This document shows, in pieces, positions 1 to 11,512 of a stretch of DNA of 64,000 nucleotides. The position numbers and the translations under genes were made by a program. A model generated the notes under the pieces. That model was not told the origin of the DNA and did not search any database. It saw only the letters and a program-made list of their open reading frames with translations. Location: positions 1,555,001 to 1,619,000 of the forward strand of contig JAWQEG010000129.1 of NCBI GenBank assembly GCA_033782935.1, written 5' to 3'. The stretch's first letter is position 1; each line of letters opens with the position of its first letter. This DNA comes from Petrolisthes cinctipes (Eukaryota > Arthropoda > Malacostraca > Decapoda > Porcellanidae).

Positions 1-992
1 AGATTGCTTATGGGACCCCAAAATATTGAATTTTCTGGTGGTTTAAGCCTGAATTTGAGATATAAACGGGTACAGAAGATACATGCACATATCGACTTTT
101 GGGCACCTAAAATATAGATTTTGAGCATGTTTTGAGCCTATATTTTGAAAACATTCTAGCACTGATTAGGCATGTACAGATCGCTTATGGGACCCCAAAA
201 TATCAAATTTTCGGGTGTTTTGAGCCTGAATTTGAGATATAAACGAATATAGAAGATGCATACACATATTGACTTTGGGCACCAAAAATATCGATTTTCA
301 GTATGTTTTTGGCCTGTATTTTGAAAATACTCTAACACGGAGTAGGCATGTACAGATCTCTTCTGGGACCCCTAAATATCGAAGTTTCGGGTGTTTTGGG
401 ACTAAATTTGTGATATCGACATTTTGGCACCTAAAATATCGATTTTTAGCATGTTTTTAGCCTATATTTTGAAAATATTCTACCTCTGAGTAGGCATGTA
501 CAGATTGCTTCTGGGACCCAAAATTCTTGAATTTTCGGGTGTTTTGAGCCTGAATTTGAGATATAAACGGGTACAGAAGATACATGCACATATTGACTTT
601 GGGCATCTAAAATATCGATTTTGAGCATATTTTGGGCCTGTATTTTGAAAATACTCTAACACGGAGTAGGCATGTACAGATCGCTTCTGGGACCCCAATA
701 TATCGAATTTTCGGGGTTTTTTAGCCTGAATTTGGGATATAAACGGGTACTTAAGATGCATGCACATATCGACTTTTGGGCACCTAAAACATCGATTTTG
801 AGCATGTTTTGGGCCTGTATTTTGAAAATACTCTAACAAGGAGTAGGCATGTACAGATCGCTTCTGGGACCCCTAAATATCGAATTTTCGGGTGTTTTGA
901 GCCTGAATATGAGATATCGACTTTGGGCACCTAAAATATCGATTTTTAGCATGTTTTGAGCATATATTTTGAAAATATTCTAGCACTGAGTA

Positions 993-1080
993 GGCATGTA
1001 CAGATCGCTTTTGGGACCCCAAAATATCGAATTTTCGGGTGTTTTGAGCCTGAATTTGAGATATAAACGAGTACAGAAGA
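993..1080. repeat. First half-monomer (88 bp) of the internal dimer
   Basis: This half aligns with the next 89 bp. Shared landmarks are catgtacagatcg against catgcacatatcg (88 bp apart), aaaatatcga against the same word (89 bp apart) and gttttgagcc against gttttgaacc (89 bp apart; gttttgagcc in most copies). One extra base near the gac of the second half accounts for the shift from 88 to 89. I estimate about 70% identity by eye. Confidence 0.85.
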
Positions 1081-1169
1081 TGCATGCACATATCGACTTT
1101 TGGGCACCTAAAATATCGATTTTGAGCATGTTTTGAACCTATATTTTGAAAACAATCTAGCACTGAGTA
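1081..1169. repeat. Second half-monomer (89 bp) of the internal dimer
   Basis: This is the partner of 993-1080. The two differ mainly after the shared aaaatatcga block (ttttcgggtg in the first half, ttttgagcatg in the second) and in the tail. The second half carries the base that best sorts subfamilies: aaaaTatcg in A, B, C and F, aaaaGatcg in D and aaaaCatcg in E. Confidence 0.85.
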
Positions 1170-1345
1170 GGCATGTACAGATCGCTTCTGGGACCACAAA
1201 ATATCGAATTTTCGGGTGTTTTGAGCCTGAATTTGAGATATAAACGAGTATAGAAGATGCTTACACATATTGACTTTGGGCACCAAAAATATCGATTTTC
1301 AGCATGTTTTGGGCCTGAATTTTGAAAATACTCTAACACGGAGTA
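1170..1345. repeat. Subfamily B monomer (176 bp), representative
   Basis: Subfamily B is marked by cgagtatagaag, a change from tgcatgcac to a tacacatattgac-type word, a shorter gactttgggcacc run that removes one T and makes it 176 bp, caccaaaaatatcg instead of cacctaaaatatcg, cagcatgttttgggcctg, and the tail tactctaacacggagta. It usually follows an A monomer and often precedes a C monomer. Other clear copies are 4350, 6238, 9834, 18322 and 29339. Confidence 0.9.
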
Positions 1346-1491
1346 GGCATGTACAGATCACTTCTGGGACCCCAAATATCGAATTTTCGGGTGTTTTGGG
1401 CCTGAATTTGAGATATCGCCTTTACGTACCTAGAATATCGATTTTTAGCATGTTTTTAGCCTATATTTTGAAAATATTCTAGCACTGAGTA
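1346..1491. repeat. Subfamily C short monomer (146-148 bp), representative
   Basis: Full monomers read gatat-aaacg...cacatat-cgac; this copy reads gatatcg directly. The missing piece is 29 bp and is bracketed by ATAT on both sides in full-length copies, the signature of a deletion between short direct repeats. The deletion removes the end of the first half-monomer and the start of the second. It creates GATATC, which full monomers lack at this point. C copies have tagcatgttttgagcc or tagcatgtttttagcc and the tail attctagcactgagta. They recur about every third monomer across the window, so the deletion is old and was spread by amplification. This copy is 146 bp because it also has one A fewer in ccccaaatatcg. 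Confidence 0.9.
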
Positions 1492-2670
1492 GGCATGTAC
1501 AGATTGCTTTTGGGACACCAAAATATTGAATTTTCTGGTGGTTTAAGCCTGAATTTGAGATATAAACGGGTACAAAAGATACATGCACATATCGACTTTT
1601 GGGCACCTAAAATATCGATTTTCAGCATGTTTTCAGCCTATATCTTGAAAACATTCTAGCAATGAGTAGGCATGTACAGATCGCTTCTGGGACCCCAAAA
1701 TATAGAATTTTCGGGTGTTTAGGGACAGAATTTGAGATATAAACGGGTACTGAAGATGCATGCACATATCGACTTTTGGGCACCTAAAACATCGATTATG
1801 AGCATTTTTGGGCCTGTATTTTGAAATTACTCTAACACGGAGTAGGCATGTACAGATCGCTTCTGGGACCCCAAAATATCGAATTTTCGGGTGTTTTGGG
1901 CCTGAATTTGAGATATCGCCTTTAGGCACCTAAAATATCGATTTTTAGCATGTTTTGAGCCTATATATTGAAAACATTCTAGCACTGAGTAGGCATGTAC
2001 AATTCGCTTCTGGGATCCCAAAATATCGAATTTTCGGGTGTTTTGAGCCTGAATTTGAGATATAAACGAGTATAGAAGATGAATACACATATTGACTTGA
2101 GGCACCAAAAATATCGATTTTCAGCATGTTTTGGGCCTGAATTTTGAAATTACTTTAACACGGAGTAGGCATGTACAGATCGCTTCTGGGACCCCAAATA
2201 TCGAATTTTCTGGTGTTTAGGGCCGGAATTTGATATAGAAACGGGTACAGAAGATGCATGCACATATCGACTTTTGGGCACCTAAAAGATCGATTATCAG
2301 TATGTTTTTGGCCTGTATTTTGAAAATACTCTAACACGGAGTAGGCATGTACAGATCCCTTCTGGGACCCCTAAATATCGAATTTTCGGGTGTTTTGGGA
2401 CTGAATTTGAGATATAAACGGGTACAGAAGATGCATGCACATATCGACTTTTGGGCACCTAAAACATCGATTTTCAGTATGTTTTTGGCCTGTAATTTAA
2501 AAAAAATACTCTAACACAGAGTAAACATGTACAGATCGCTTCTGGGACCCCTAAATATCGAATTTTCGGGTGTTTTGGGCCTTAATTTGAGATATCGACT
2601 TTACGCACCTAAAATATCGATTTTTAGCATGTTTTTAGCCTATATTTTGAAAATATTCTAGCACTGAGTA
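1492..2670. repeat. 1,179 bp higher-order unit, copy 1
   Basis: Seven monomers with lengths 177, 176, 147, 176, 176, 180, 147. The sixth (2344-2523) is 180 bp because of an expanded A-run after ctgtaattt and is followed by gtaaacatg instead of gtaggcatg. The same seven-monomer order repeats immediately at 2671 and 3850 and again at 7092 in a shifted frame, so this is a true higher-order unit. Confidence 0.9.
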
Positions 2671-3849
2671 GGCATATACAGATTGCTTATGGGACCCCAA
2701 AATATTGAATTTTCTGGTAGTTTAAGCCTGAATTTGAGATATAAACGGGTACAGAAGATACATGCACATATCGACTTTTGGGCACCTAAAATATAGATTT
2801 TGAGCATGTTTTGAGCCTATATTTTGAAAACATTCTAGCACTGAGTAGGCATGTACAGATCGCTTCTGGGACCCCAAAATATCGAATTTTCGGGTGGTTA
2901 GGGACAGAATTTGAGATATAAACGGGTACTGAAGATGCATGCACATATCGACTTTTGGGCACCTAAAACATCGATTATGAGCATTTTTAGGCCTGTATTT
3001 CGAAAATACTCTAACACGGAGTAGGCATGTACAGATCGCTTCTGGGACCCCAAAATATCGAATTTTCGGGTGTTTTGGGCCTGAATTTGAGATATCGCCT
3101 TTAGGCACCTAAAATATCGATTTTTAGCATGTTTTGAGCCTATATTTTGAAAACATTCTAGCACTGAGTAGGCATGTACAATTCGCTTCTGGGATCCCAA
3201 AATATCGAATTTTCGGGTGTTTTGAGCCTGAATTTGAGATATAAACGAGTATAGAAGATGAATACACATATTGACTTGAGGCACCAAAAATATCGATTTT
3301 CAGCATGTTTTGGGCCTGAATTTTGAAATTACTTTAACACGGAGTAGGCATGTACAGATCGCTTCTGGGACCCCAAATATCGAATTTTCGGGTGTTTAGG
3401 GCCGGAATTTGAGATAGAAACGGGTACAGAAGATGCATGCACATATCGACTTTTGGGCACCTAAAAGATCGATTATCAGTATGTTTTTGGCCTGTATTTT
3501 GAAAATACTCTAACACGGAGTAGGCATGTACAGATCCCTTCTGGGACCCCTAAATATCGAATTTTCGGGTGTTTTGGGACTGAATTTGAGATATAAACGG
3601 GTACAGAAGATGCATGCACATATCGACTTTTGGGCACCTAAAACATCGATTTTCAGTATGTTTTTGGCCTGTAATTTAAAAAAAATACTCTAACACAGAG
3701 TAAACATGTACAGATCGCTTCTGGGACCCCTAAATATCGAATTTTCGGGTGTTTTGGGCCTTAATTTGAGATATCGACTTTACGCACCTAAAATATCGAT
3801 TTTTAGCATGTTTTTAGCCTATATTTTGAAAATATTCTAGCACTGAGTA
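2671..3849. repeat. 1,179 bp higher-order unit, copy 2
   Basis: Monomer starts 2671, 2848, 3024, 3171, 3347, 3523 and 3703 match copy 1 at an offset of 1,179 throughout. It shares rare words with copy 1, such as the gattatgagcattttt region and gaagatgaatacacatattg. The two differ at scattered single bases. Confidence 0.9.
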
Positions 3850-4852
3850 GGCATATACATATTGCTTATGGGACCCCAAAATATTGAATTTTCTGGTGGT
3901 TTAAGCCTGAATTTGAGATATAAACGGGTACAGAAGATACATGCACATATCGACTTTTGGGCACCTAATATATCGATTTTGAGCATGTTTTGAGCCTATA
4001 TTTTGAAAACATTCTAGCACTGAGTAGGCATGTACAGATCGCTTCTGGGACCCCAAAATATCGAATTTTCGGGTGGTTAGGGACAGAATTTGAGATATAA
4101 ACGGGTACTGAAGATGCATGCACATATCGACTTTTGGGCACCTAAAACATCGATTATGAGCATTTTTGGGCCTGTATTTCGAAAATACTCTAACACGGAG
4201 TAGGCATGTACAGATCGCTTCTGGGACCCCAAAATATCGAATTTTCGGGTGTTTTGGGCCTGAATTTGAGATATCGCCTTTAGGCACCTAAAATATCGAT
4301 TTTTAGCATGTTTTGAGCCTATATTTTGAAAACATTCTAGCACTGAGTAGGCATGTACAGATCGCTTCTGGGATCCAAAAAATTTCGAATTTTCGGGTGT
4401 TTTGAGCCTGAATTTGAGATATAAACGAGTATAGAAGATGCATACACATATTGACTTTGGGCACCAAAAATATCGATTTTCAGCATGTTTTGGGCCTGAA
4501 TTTTGAAAATACTCTAACACGGAGTAGGCATGTACAGATCGCTTCTGGGACCCCAAATATCGAATTTTCGGGTGTTTAGGGCCGGAATTTGAGATAGAAA
4601 CGGGTACAGAAGATGCATGCACATATCGACTTTTGGGCACCTAAAAGATCGATTTTCAGTATGTTTTTGGCCTGTAAATTAAAAAAAATACTCTAACACA
4701 GAGTAAACATGTACAGATCGCTTCTGGGACCCCTAAATATCGAATTTTCGGGTGTTTTGGGCCTTAATTTGAGATATCGACTTTACGCACCTAAAATATC
4801 GATTTATAGCATGTTTTCAGCCTATATTTTGAAAATATTCTATCACTGAGTA
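3850..4852. repeat. 1,179 bp higher-order unit, copy 3, one monomer short (1,003 bp)
   Basis: Starts are 3850, 4027, 4203, 4350, 4527 and 4706. The unit follows copies 1 and 2 but lacks one 176 bp monomer: the monomer at 4527 begins like the fourth full one and ends like the A-run monomer, so two neighbours were fused. The loss of exactly one monomer length indicates exchange or deletion in register. Confidence 0.85.
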
Positions 4853-7091
4853 GGCATGTACAGATCGCTTCTGGGACCCCAAAATATCGAATTTTCGGGT
4901 GTTTTGAGCCTGAATTTGAGATATAAACGCGTACAGAAGATGCATGCACATATCGACTTTTGGGCACCAAAAATATCGATTTTGAGCATGTTTTGAGCCT
5001 ATATTTTGAAAATACTCTAACACGGAGTAGGCATGTACACATCGCTTCTAGGACCCCAAAATATTGAATTTTCGGGTGTTTTGAGCCTGAATTTGAGATA
5101 TAAACGGGTAATGAAGATGCATGCACATATCGACTTTTTGGCACCTAAAACATCGATTTTGAGCATGTTTTGGGCCTGTATTTTGAAAATGCTCTAACAC
5201 GGAGTAGGCATGTACAGATCGCTTTTGGGACCCCAAAATATCGAATTTTCGGGTGTTTTGAGCCTGAATTTGAGATATAAACAGGTACAGAAAATACATG
5301 CACATATCGACTTTTGGGCATCTAAAATATCGATTTTCAGCATGTTTTGGGCCTGTATTTTGAAAATACTCTAACACGGAGTAGGCATGTACAGATCGCT
5401 TCTGGAACCCCAAAATATCGAATTTTCGGGTGTTTTGAGCCTGAATTTGAGATATAAACGAGTATAGAAGATGCATACACATATTGACTTTGGGCTCCAA
5501 AAATATCGATTTTTAGCATGTTTTGGGCCTGAATTTTGAAAATACTCTAACACGGAGTAGTCATGTACAGATCGCTTCTGAGACCCCAAAATATCGAATT
5601 TTCGGGTGATTTGAGCCTGAATTTGAGATATAAACGGGTACTGAAGATGCATGCACGTATCGACTTTTGGTCACCTAAAAGATCGATTTTCAGTATGTTT
5701 TTGGCCTGTATTTTGAAAATACTCTAACACGGAGTAAACATGAACAGATCGTTTCTGGGGCCCAAAAAAATCGAATTTTCGGGTGTTTTGGGCCATAATT
5801 TGAGATATCGACTTTACGCACCTAAAATATCGATTTTTAGCATGTTTTGAGCCTATTTTTTGAAAATATTCTAGCACTGAGTAGGCATGTACAGATCGCT
5901 TCTGGGACCCCAAAATATCGAATTTAAGGGTGTTTTGAGCCTGAATTTAAGATATAAACGAGTAAAGAAGATGCATGCACATATCGACTTTTGGGCACCT
6001 AAAATATCGATTTTGAGCATGTTTTGAGCCTATATTTTGAAAACATTCTAGCACTAAGTAGACATGTACAGATCGCTTCTGGGACCCCAAAATATCGAAT
6101 TTTCTGGTGTTTTGAGCCTGAATTTGAGATATAAACGAGTACAGAAGATGCAAGCACTTATCGACTTTTGGGCACCTAATATATCGATTTTGAGCATGTT
6201 TTGAGCCTATATTTTGAAAACATTCTAGCACTGAGTAGCCATGTACAGATCACTTCTGGGACCCCAAAATATCGAATTTTCGGGTGTTTTGAGCCTGAAT
6301 TTGAGATATAAACGAATATAGAAGATGCATACACATATTGACTTTGGGCACCAAAAATATCGATTTTCAGCATGTTTTGGGCCTGAATTTTGAATATACT
6401 CTAACACGTAGTAGGCATGTACAAATCGCTACTGGGACCCAAAAATATCGAATTTTCGGGTGTTTAGGGCCAAAATTTGAGATATAAACGGGTACAGATG
6501 ATGCATGCACATATCGACTTTTGGGCACCTAAAAGATCGATTTTCAGTATGTTTTTGGCCTGTATTTTGAAAATACTCTAACACGGAGTAGGCATGTACA
6601 GATCTCTTCTGGGACCCCTAAATATCGAAGTTTCGGGTGTTTTGGGACTGAATTTGAGATATCGACTTTTTGGCACCTAAAATATCGATTTTTAGCATGT
6701 TTTTAGCCTATATTTTGAAAATATTCTAGCTCTAAGTAGGCATGTACAGATTGCTTCTGGGACCCAAAATTATTGAATTTTCGGGTGTTTTGAGCCTGAA
6801 TTTGAGATATAAACGGGTACAGAAGATACATGCACATATTGACTTTGGGCATCTAAAATATCGATTTTCAGCATGTTTTGGGCCTGTATTTTGAAAATAC
6901 TCTAACACGGAGTAGGCATGTACAGATCGCTTCTGGGACCCCAAAATATCGAATTTTCGGGTTTTTTTAGCCTGAATTTGGGATATAAACGGGTACTTAA
7001 GATGCATGCACATATAGACTTTTTGGCACCTAAAATATCGATTTTTTGCATGTTTTTAGCCTATATTTTGAAAATATTCTAGCACTGAGTA
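4853..7091. repeat. Mixed satellite segment, no long-range unit
   Basis: Thirteen monomers with lengths 177, 177, 177, 176, 177, 147, 177, 177, 176, 177, 148, 176, 177. C monomers are sparser here than elsewhere. The part from 6591 resembles the left end of the window at an offset of about 6,246 bp. No gene or foreign insertion is visible. Confidence 0.8.
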
Positions 7092-8270
7092 GGCATGTAC
7101 AGATCGCTTCTGGGACCCCAAAATATCGAATTTTTTGGTGTTTAGGGACAGAATTTGAGATATAAACGGGTACTGAAGATGCATGCACATATCGACTTTT
7201 GGGCACCTAAAACATCGATTATGAGCATTTTTGGGCCTGTATTTTGAAATTACTCTAACACGGAGTAGGCATGTACAGATCGCTTCTGGGACCCCAAAAT
7301 ATCGAATTTTCGGGTGTTTTGGGCCTGAATTTGAGATATCGCCTTTAGGCACCTAAAATATCGATTTTTAGCATTTTTTGAGCCTATATTTTGAAAACAT
7401 TCTAGCACTGAGTAGGCATGTACAGATCGCTTCTGGGATCCCAAAATATCGAATTTTCGGGTGTTTTGAGCCTGAATTTGAGATATAAACGAGTATAGAA
7501 GATGCATACACATATTGACTTGAGGCACCAAAAATATCGATTTTTAGCATGTTTTGGGCCTGAATTTTGAAAATACTCTAACACGGAGTAGGCATGTACA
7601 GATCGCTTCTGGGACCCCAAATATCGAATTTTCGGGTGTTTAGGGCCGGAATTTGAGATAGAAACGGGTACAGAAGATGCATGCACATATAGACTTTTGG
7701 GCACCTAAAAGATCGATTTTCAGTATGTTTTTGGCCTGTATTTTGAAAATACTCTAACACGGAGTAGGCATGTACAGATCCCTTCTGGGACCCCTAAATA
7801 TCGAATTTTCGGGTGTTTTGGGACTGAATTTGAGATATAAACGGGTACAGAAGATGCATGCACATATCGACTTTTGGGCACCTAAAACATCGATTTTCAG
7901 TATGTTTTTGGCCTGTAATTTAAATAAAATACCCTAACACAGAGTAAACATGTTCAGATCGCTTCTGGGACCCCTAAATATCGAATTTTCGGGTGTTTTG
8001 GGCCTTAATTTGAGATATCGACTTTACGCACCTAAAATATCGATTTATAGCATGTTTTCCGCCTGTATTTTGAAAATATTCTATCACTGAGTAGGCATGT
8101 ACAGATCGCTTCTGGGACCCCAAAATATCGAATTTTTTGGTGTTTTGAGCCTGAATTTGAGATATAAACGCGTACAGAAGATGCATGCACATATCGACTT
8201 TTGGGCACCTAAAATATCGATTTTGAGCATGTTTTAAGCCTATATTTTGAAAATACTCTAACACGGACTA
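7092..8270. repeat. Detached fourth copy of the 1,179 bp unit, frame-shifted
   Basis: Starts 7092, 7268, 7415, 7591, 7767, 7947 and 8094 match 1669, 1845, 1992, 2168, 2344, 2524 and 2671 at a constant offset of 5,423 bp. It includes the A-run monomer (7767-7946, 180 bp) followed by gtaaacatg. Its A-run is interrupted by one T, unlike copies 1-3. Confidence 0.85.
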
Positions 8271-10009
8271 GGCATGTACACATCACTTCTAGGACCCCAA
8301 AATATTGAATTTTCGGGTGTTTTGAGCCTGAATTTGAGATATAAACGGGTACTGAAGATGCATGCACATATCGACTTTTGGGCATCTAAAATATCGATTT
8401 TCAGCATGTTTTGGGCCTGTATTTTGAAAATACTCTAACACGGAGTAGACATTTACAGATCGCTTCTGGGACCCAAAAATATCGAATTTTCGGGTGTTTT
8501 GAGCATGAATTTGAGATATAAACGGGTGCTGAAGATGCATGCACATATCGACTTTTGGGCACCTAAAATATCGATTTTGAGCATGTTTTGAGCCTATATT
8601 TTGAAAACATTCTAGCACTGAGTAGGCATGTACAGATCGCTTCTGGGACCCCAAAATATCGAATTTTCGGGTGTTTTGAGCCTGAATTTGAGATATAAAC
8701 GAGTATAAAAGATGCATACACATATTGACTTTGGGCACCAAAAATATCGATTTTCAGCATGTTTTTGGGCCTGAATTTTTAAAATACTCTAACACGGAGT
8801 AGGCATGTACAAATCGCTACTGGGACTCCAAAATATCGAATTTTCGGGTGTTTAGGGCCAGAATTTGAGATATAAACGGGTACAGATGATGAATACACAT
8901 ATTGACTTTTGGGCACCTAAAAGATCAATTTTCAGTATGTTTTTGGCCTGAATTTTGAAAATACTCTAACACGGAGTAGGCATGTACAGATCGCTTCTGG
9001 GACCCCTAAATATCGAAGTTTCTGGTGTTTTGGGACTGAATTTGAGTTATCGACATTTTGGCAACTAAAATATCGATTTTTAGCATGTTTTTAGCCTATA
9101 TTTTGAAAATATTCTAGCACTGAGTAGGCATGTACAGATTGCTTCTGGGACCCCAAAATATTTAATTTTCGGGTGTTTTGAGCCTGAATTTGAGATATAA
9201 ACGGGTACAGAAGATACATGCACATATTGACTTTGAGCATCTAAAATATCGATTTTGAGCATGTTTTGGGCCTGTATTTTGAAAATACTCTAACACGGAG
9301 TAGGCATGTACAGATCGCTTCTGGGACCCCAAAATATCGAATTTTCGGGTGTTTTGAGCCTGAATTTGGGATATAAACGGGTACTGAAGATGCATGCACA
9401 TATCGACTTTTGGGCACTTAAAACATCGATTTTGAGCATGTTTTGGGACTGTATTTTGAAAATACTCTAACACGGAGTAGGCATGTACAGATCGCTTCTG
9501 GGACCCCAAAATATCGAATTTTCGGGTGTTTAGGGCCATAATTTGAAATATAAACGGGTACAGAAGATGCATGCACATATCTACTTTTGGGCACCTAAAA
9601 GATCGATTTTTAGCATGTTTTGAGCCTATATTTTGAAAATATTCTAGCACTGAGTAGGCATGTACAGATCGCTTCTGGAACCCCAAAATATCGAATTTTC
9701 TGGTGTTTTGAGCCTTAATTTGAGATATAAACGAGTACAGAAGATGCATGCACATATCGACTTTTGGGCACTTAAAATATCGATTTTGAGCATGTTTTGA
9801 GCCTATATTTTGAAAACAATCTAGCACTGAGTTGGCATGTACAGATCGATTCTGGGACCCCAAAATATCGAATTTTCGGGTGTTTTGAGCCTGAATTTGA
9901 GATATAAACGAGTATAGAAGATGCATACACATATTGACTTTGGGCACCAAAAATATCGATTTTCAGCATGTTTTGGGCCTGAATTTTGAAAATACTCTAA
10001 CACGGAGTA
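8271..10009. repeat. Ten-monomer mixed block, later duplicated to the right
   Basis: Starts are 8271, 8448, 8625, 8802, 8979, 9127, 9303, 9480, 9657 and 9834. From 8802 the sequence is repeated at 13017 onward at an offset of 4,215 bp. Shared rare words include gaaccccaaaatatcg, the gagttggcatg start at 9834 and 14049, and the aaacaatctagcactgag tail. Only one C monomer (8979-9126) occurs in the ten. Confidence 0.85.
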
Positions 10010-11512
10010 GGCATGTACAGATCGCTTCTGGGACCCCTAAATATCGAAGTTTCGGGTGTTTTAAGCCTGAATTTGAGATATAAACGTTTACTGAAGATGA
10101 ATGCACATATCGACTTTTGGGCACCTAAAACATCTATTTTGAGCATTATTTGGGCCTGTATTTTGAAAATACTCTAACACGGAGTAGGCATGTACAGATC
10201 GCTTCTGGGACCCCAAAATATCGAATTTTCGGGTGTTTTGGACCTGAATTTGAGATATCGCCTTTAGGCACCTAAAATATCGATTTTTAGCATGTTTTGA
10301 GCCTATATTTGGAAAATATTCTAGCACTGAGTAGGTATGTACAGATCGCTTCTGGGACCCCAAAATATCGAATTTTCGGGTGTTTTGAGCTTGAATTTGA
10401 GATATAAATGAGTACAGAAGATGCATGCACATATCGACTTTTGGGCACATAAAATATCGATTTTGAGCATGTTTTGAGCCTATACTTTGAAAACATTCTA
10501 ACACTGAGTAGGCATGTACAGATCGCTTCTGGGACCCTAAAATATCGAATTTTCGGGTGTTTAGGGCCAGAATTTGAGATATAAACGGGTACAGAAGATG
10601 CATGCACATATCGACTTTTGGGCACCTAAAAGATCGATTTTCAGTATGTTTTTGGCCTGTATTTTGAAAATACTCTAACACGGAGTAGGCATGTACAGAT
10701 CGCTTCTGGGACCCCTAAATATCGAATTTTCGGGTGTTTTTGGGCCTTAATTTGAGATATCGCCTTTACGCACCTAAAATATCGATTTTTAGCATGTTTT
10801 GAGCCTATATTTTGAAAATATTCTAGCACTGAGTAGGCATGTACAGATCGCTTCTGGGACCCCAAAATATCGAATTTTCGGGTGTTTTGAGCCTGAATTT
10901 GAGATATAAACGAGTACAGAAGATGCATGCACATATCGACTTTTGGGCACCTAAAATATCGATTTTGAGCATGTTTTGGGCCTGAATTTTGAAAATACTC
11001 TAACACGGAGTAGGCATGTACAGATTGCTTCTGGGACCCCAAAATATTGAATTTTCGGGTGTTTAGGGCCAGAATTTGAGATATAAACGGGTACAGAAGA
11101 TGCATGCACATATCGACTTTTGGGCACCTAAAAGATCGATTTTCAGTATGTTTTTGGCCTGTATTTTGAAAATACTCTAACACGGAGTAGGCATGTACAG
11201 ATCGCATCTGGGACCCCTAAATATCGAATTTTCGGGTGTTTTGGGCCTTAATTTGAGATATCGCCTTTACGCACCTAAAATATCGATTTTTAGCATGTTT
11301 TGAGCCTATATTTTGAAAATATTCTAGCACTGAGAAGGCATGTACAGATCGCTTCTGGGACCCCAAAATATCGAATTTTCGGGTGTTTTGAGCCTGAATT
11401 TGAGATATAAACGAGTATAAAAGATGCATACACATATTGACTTTGGGCACCAAAAATATCGATTTTCAGCATGTTTTGGGCCTGAATTTTGAAAATACTC
11501 TAACACGGAGTA
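10010..11512. repeat. 1,503 bp tandem block, copy 1
   Basis: Nine monomers with lengths 177, 147, 177, 177, 148, 177, 177, 147, 176. It opens with the rare words cgaagtttcgggtgtttta and aaacgtttactgaagatg. The block repeats immediately at 11513 with very few changes. Confidence 0.9.

Larger units (their letters stand above)
993..1169. repeat. Subfamily A monomer (177 bp), representative
   Basis: This full-length copy contains, in order, the start word, gggaccccaaaatatcgaa, gtgttttgagcctgaattt, gatataaacgagtacagaag, atgcatgcacatatcgac, a second aaaatatcgatttt block and the tail aatctagcactgagta. Subfamily A is marked by cgagtacagaag in the middle, gagcatgttttgagcc in the second half and an (a)ttctagcactgagta tail. 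It contains six CpG sites by eye. Similar A copies recur throughout, for example 11837, 18145 and 51547. Confidence 0.9.
1..1491. repeat. Mixed trimer higher-order repeats, left end
   Basis: Monomer starts are 169, 345, 493, 669, 846, 993, 1170, 1346 and 1492. From 493 the spacings are 176, 177, 147 and then 177, 176, 146, two consecutive trimers of 500 and 499 bp. The segment from 345 to about 1000 resembles 6591-7250, including the rare word cagatctcttctggg at 345 and 6591. No gene is present. Confidence 0.85.

Noticed and set aside
2491..2510. A-run as a poly(A) tail of a retroposed sequence
   Set aside because: It sits inside a monomer at a normally A-rich point, adds only about 4 bp, and is copied with its block, so it is replication slippage in the repeat.
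5737..5883. Possible separate repeat family because of the short 147 bp length
   Set aside because: Aligned to full monomers it differs by the same 29 bp deletion seen in all C copies, so it belongs to the same family.
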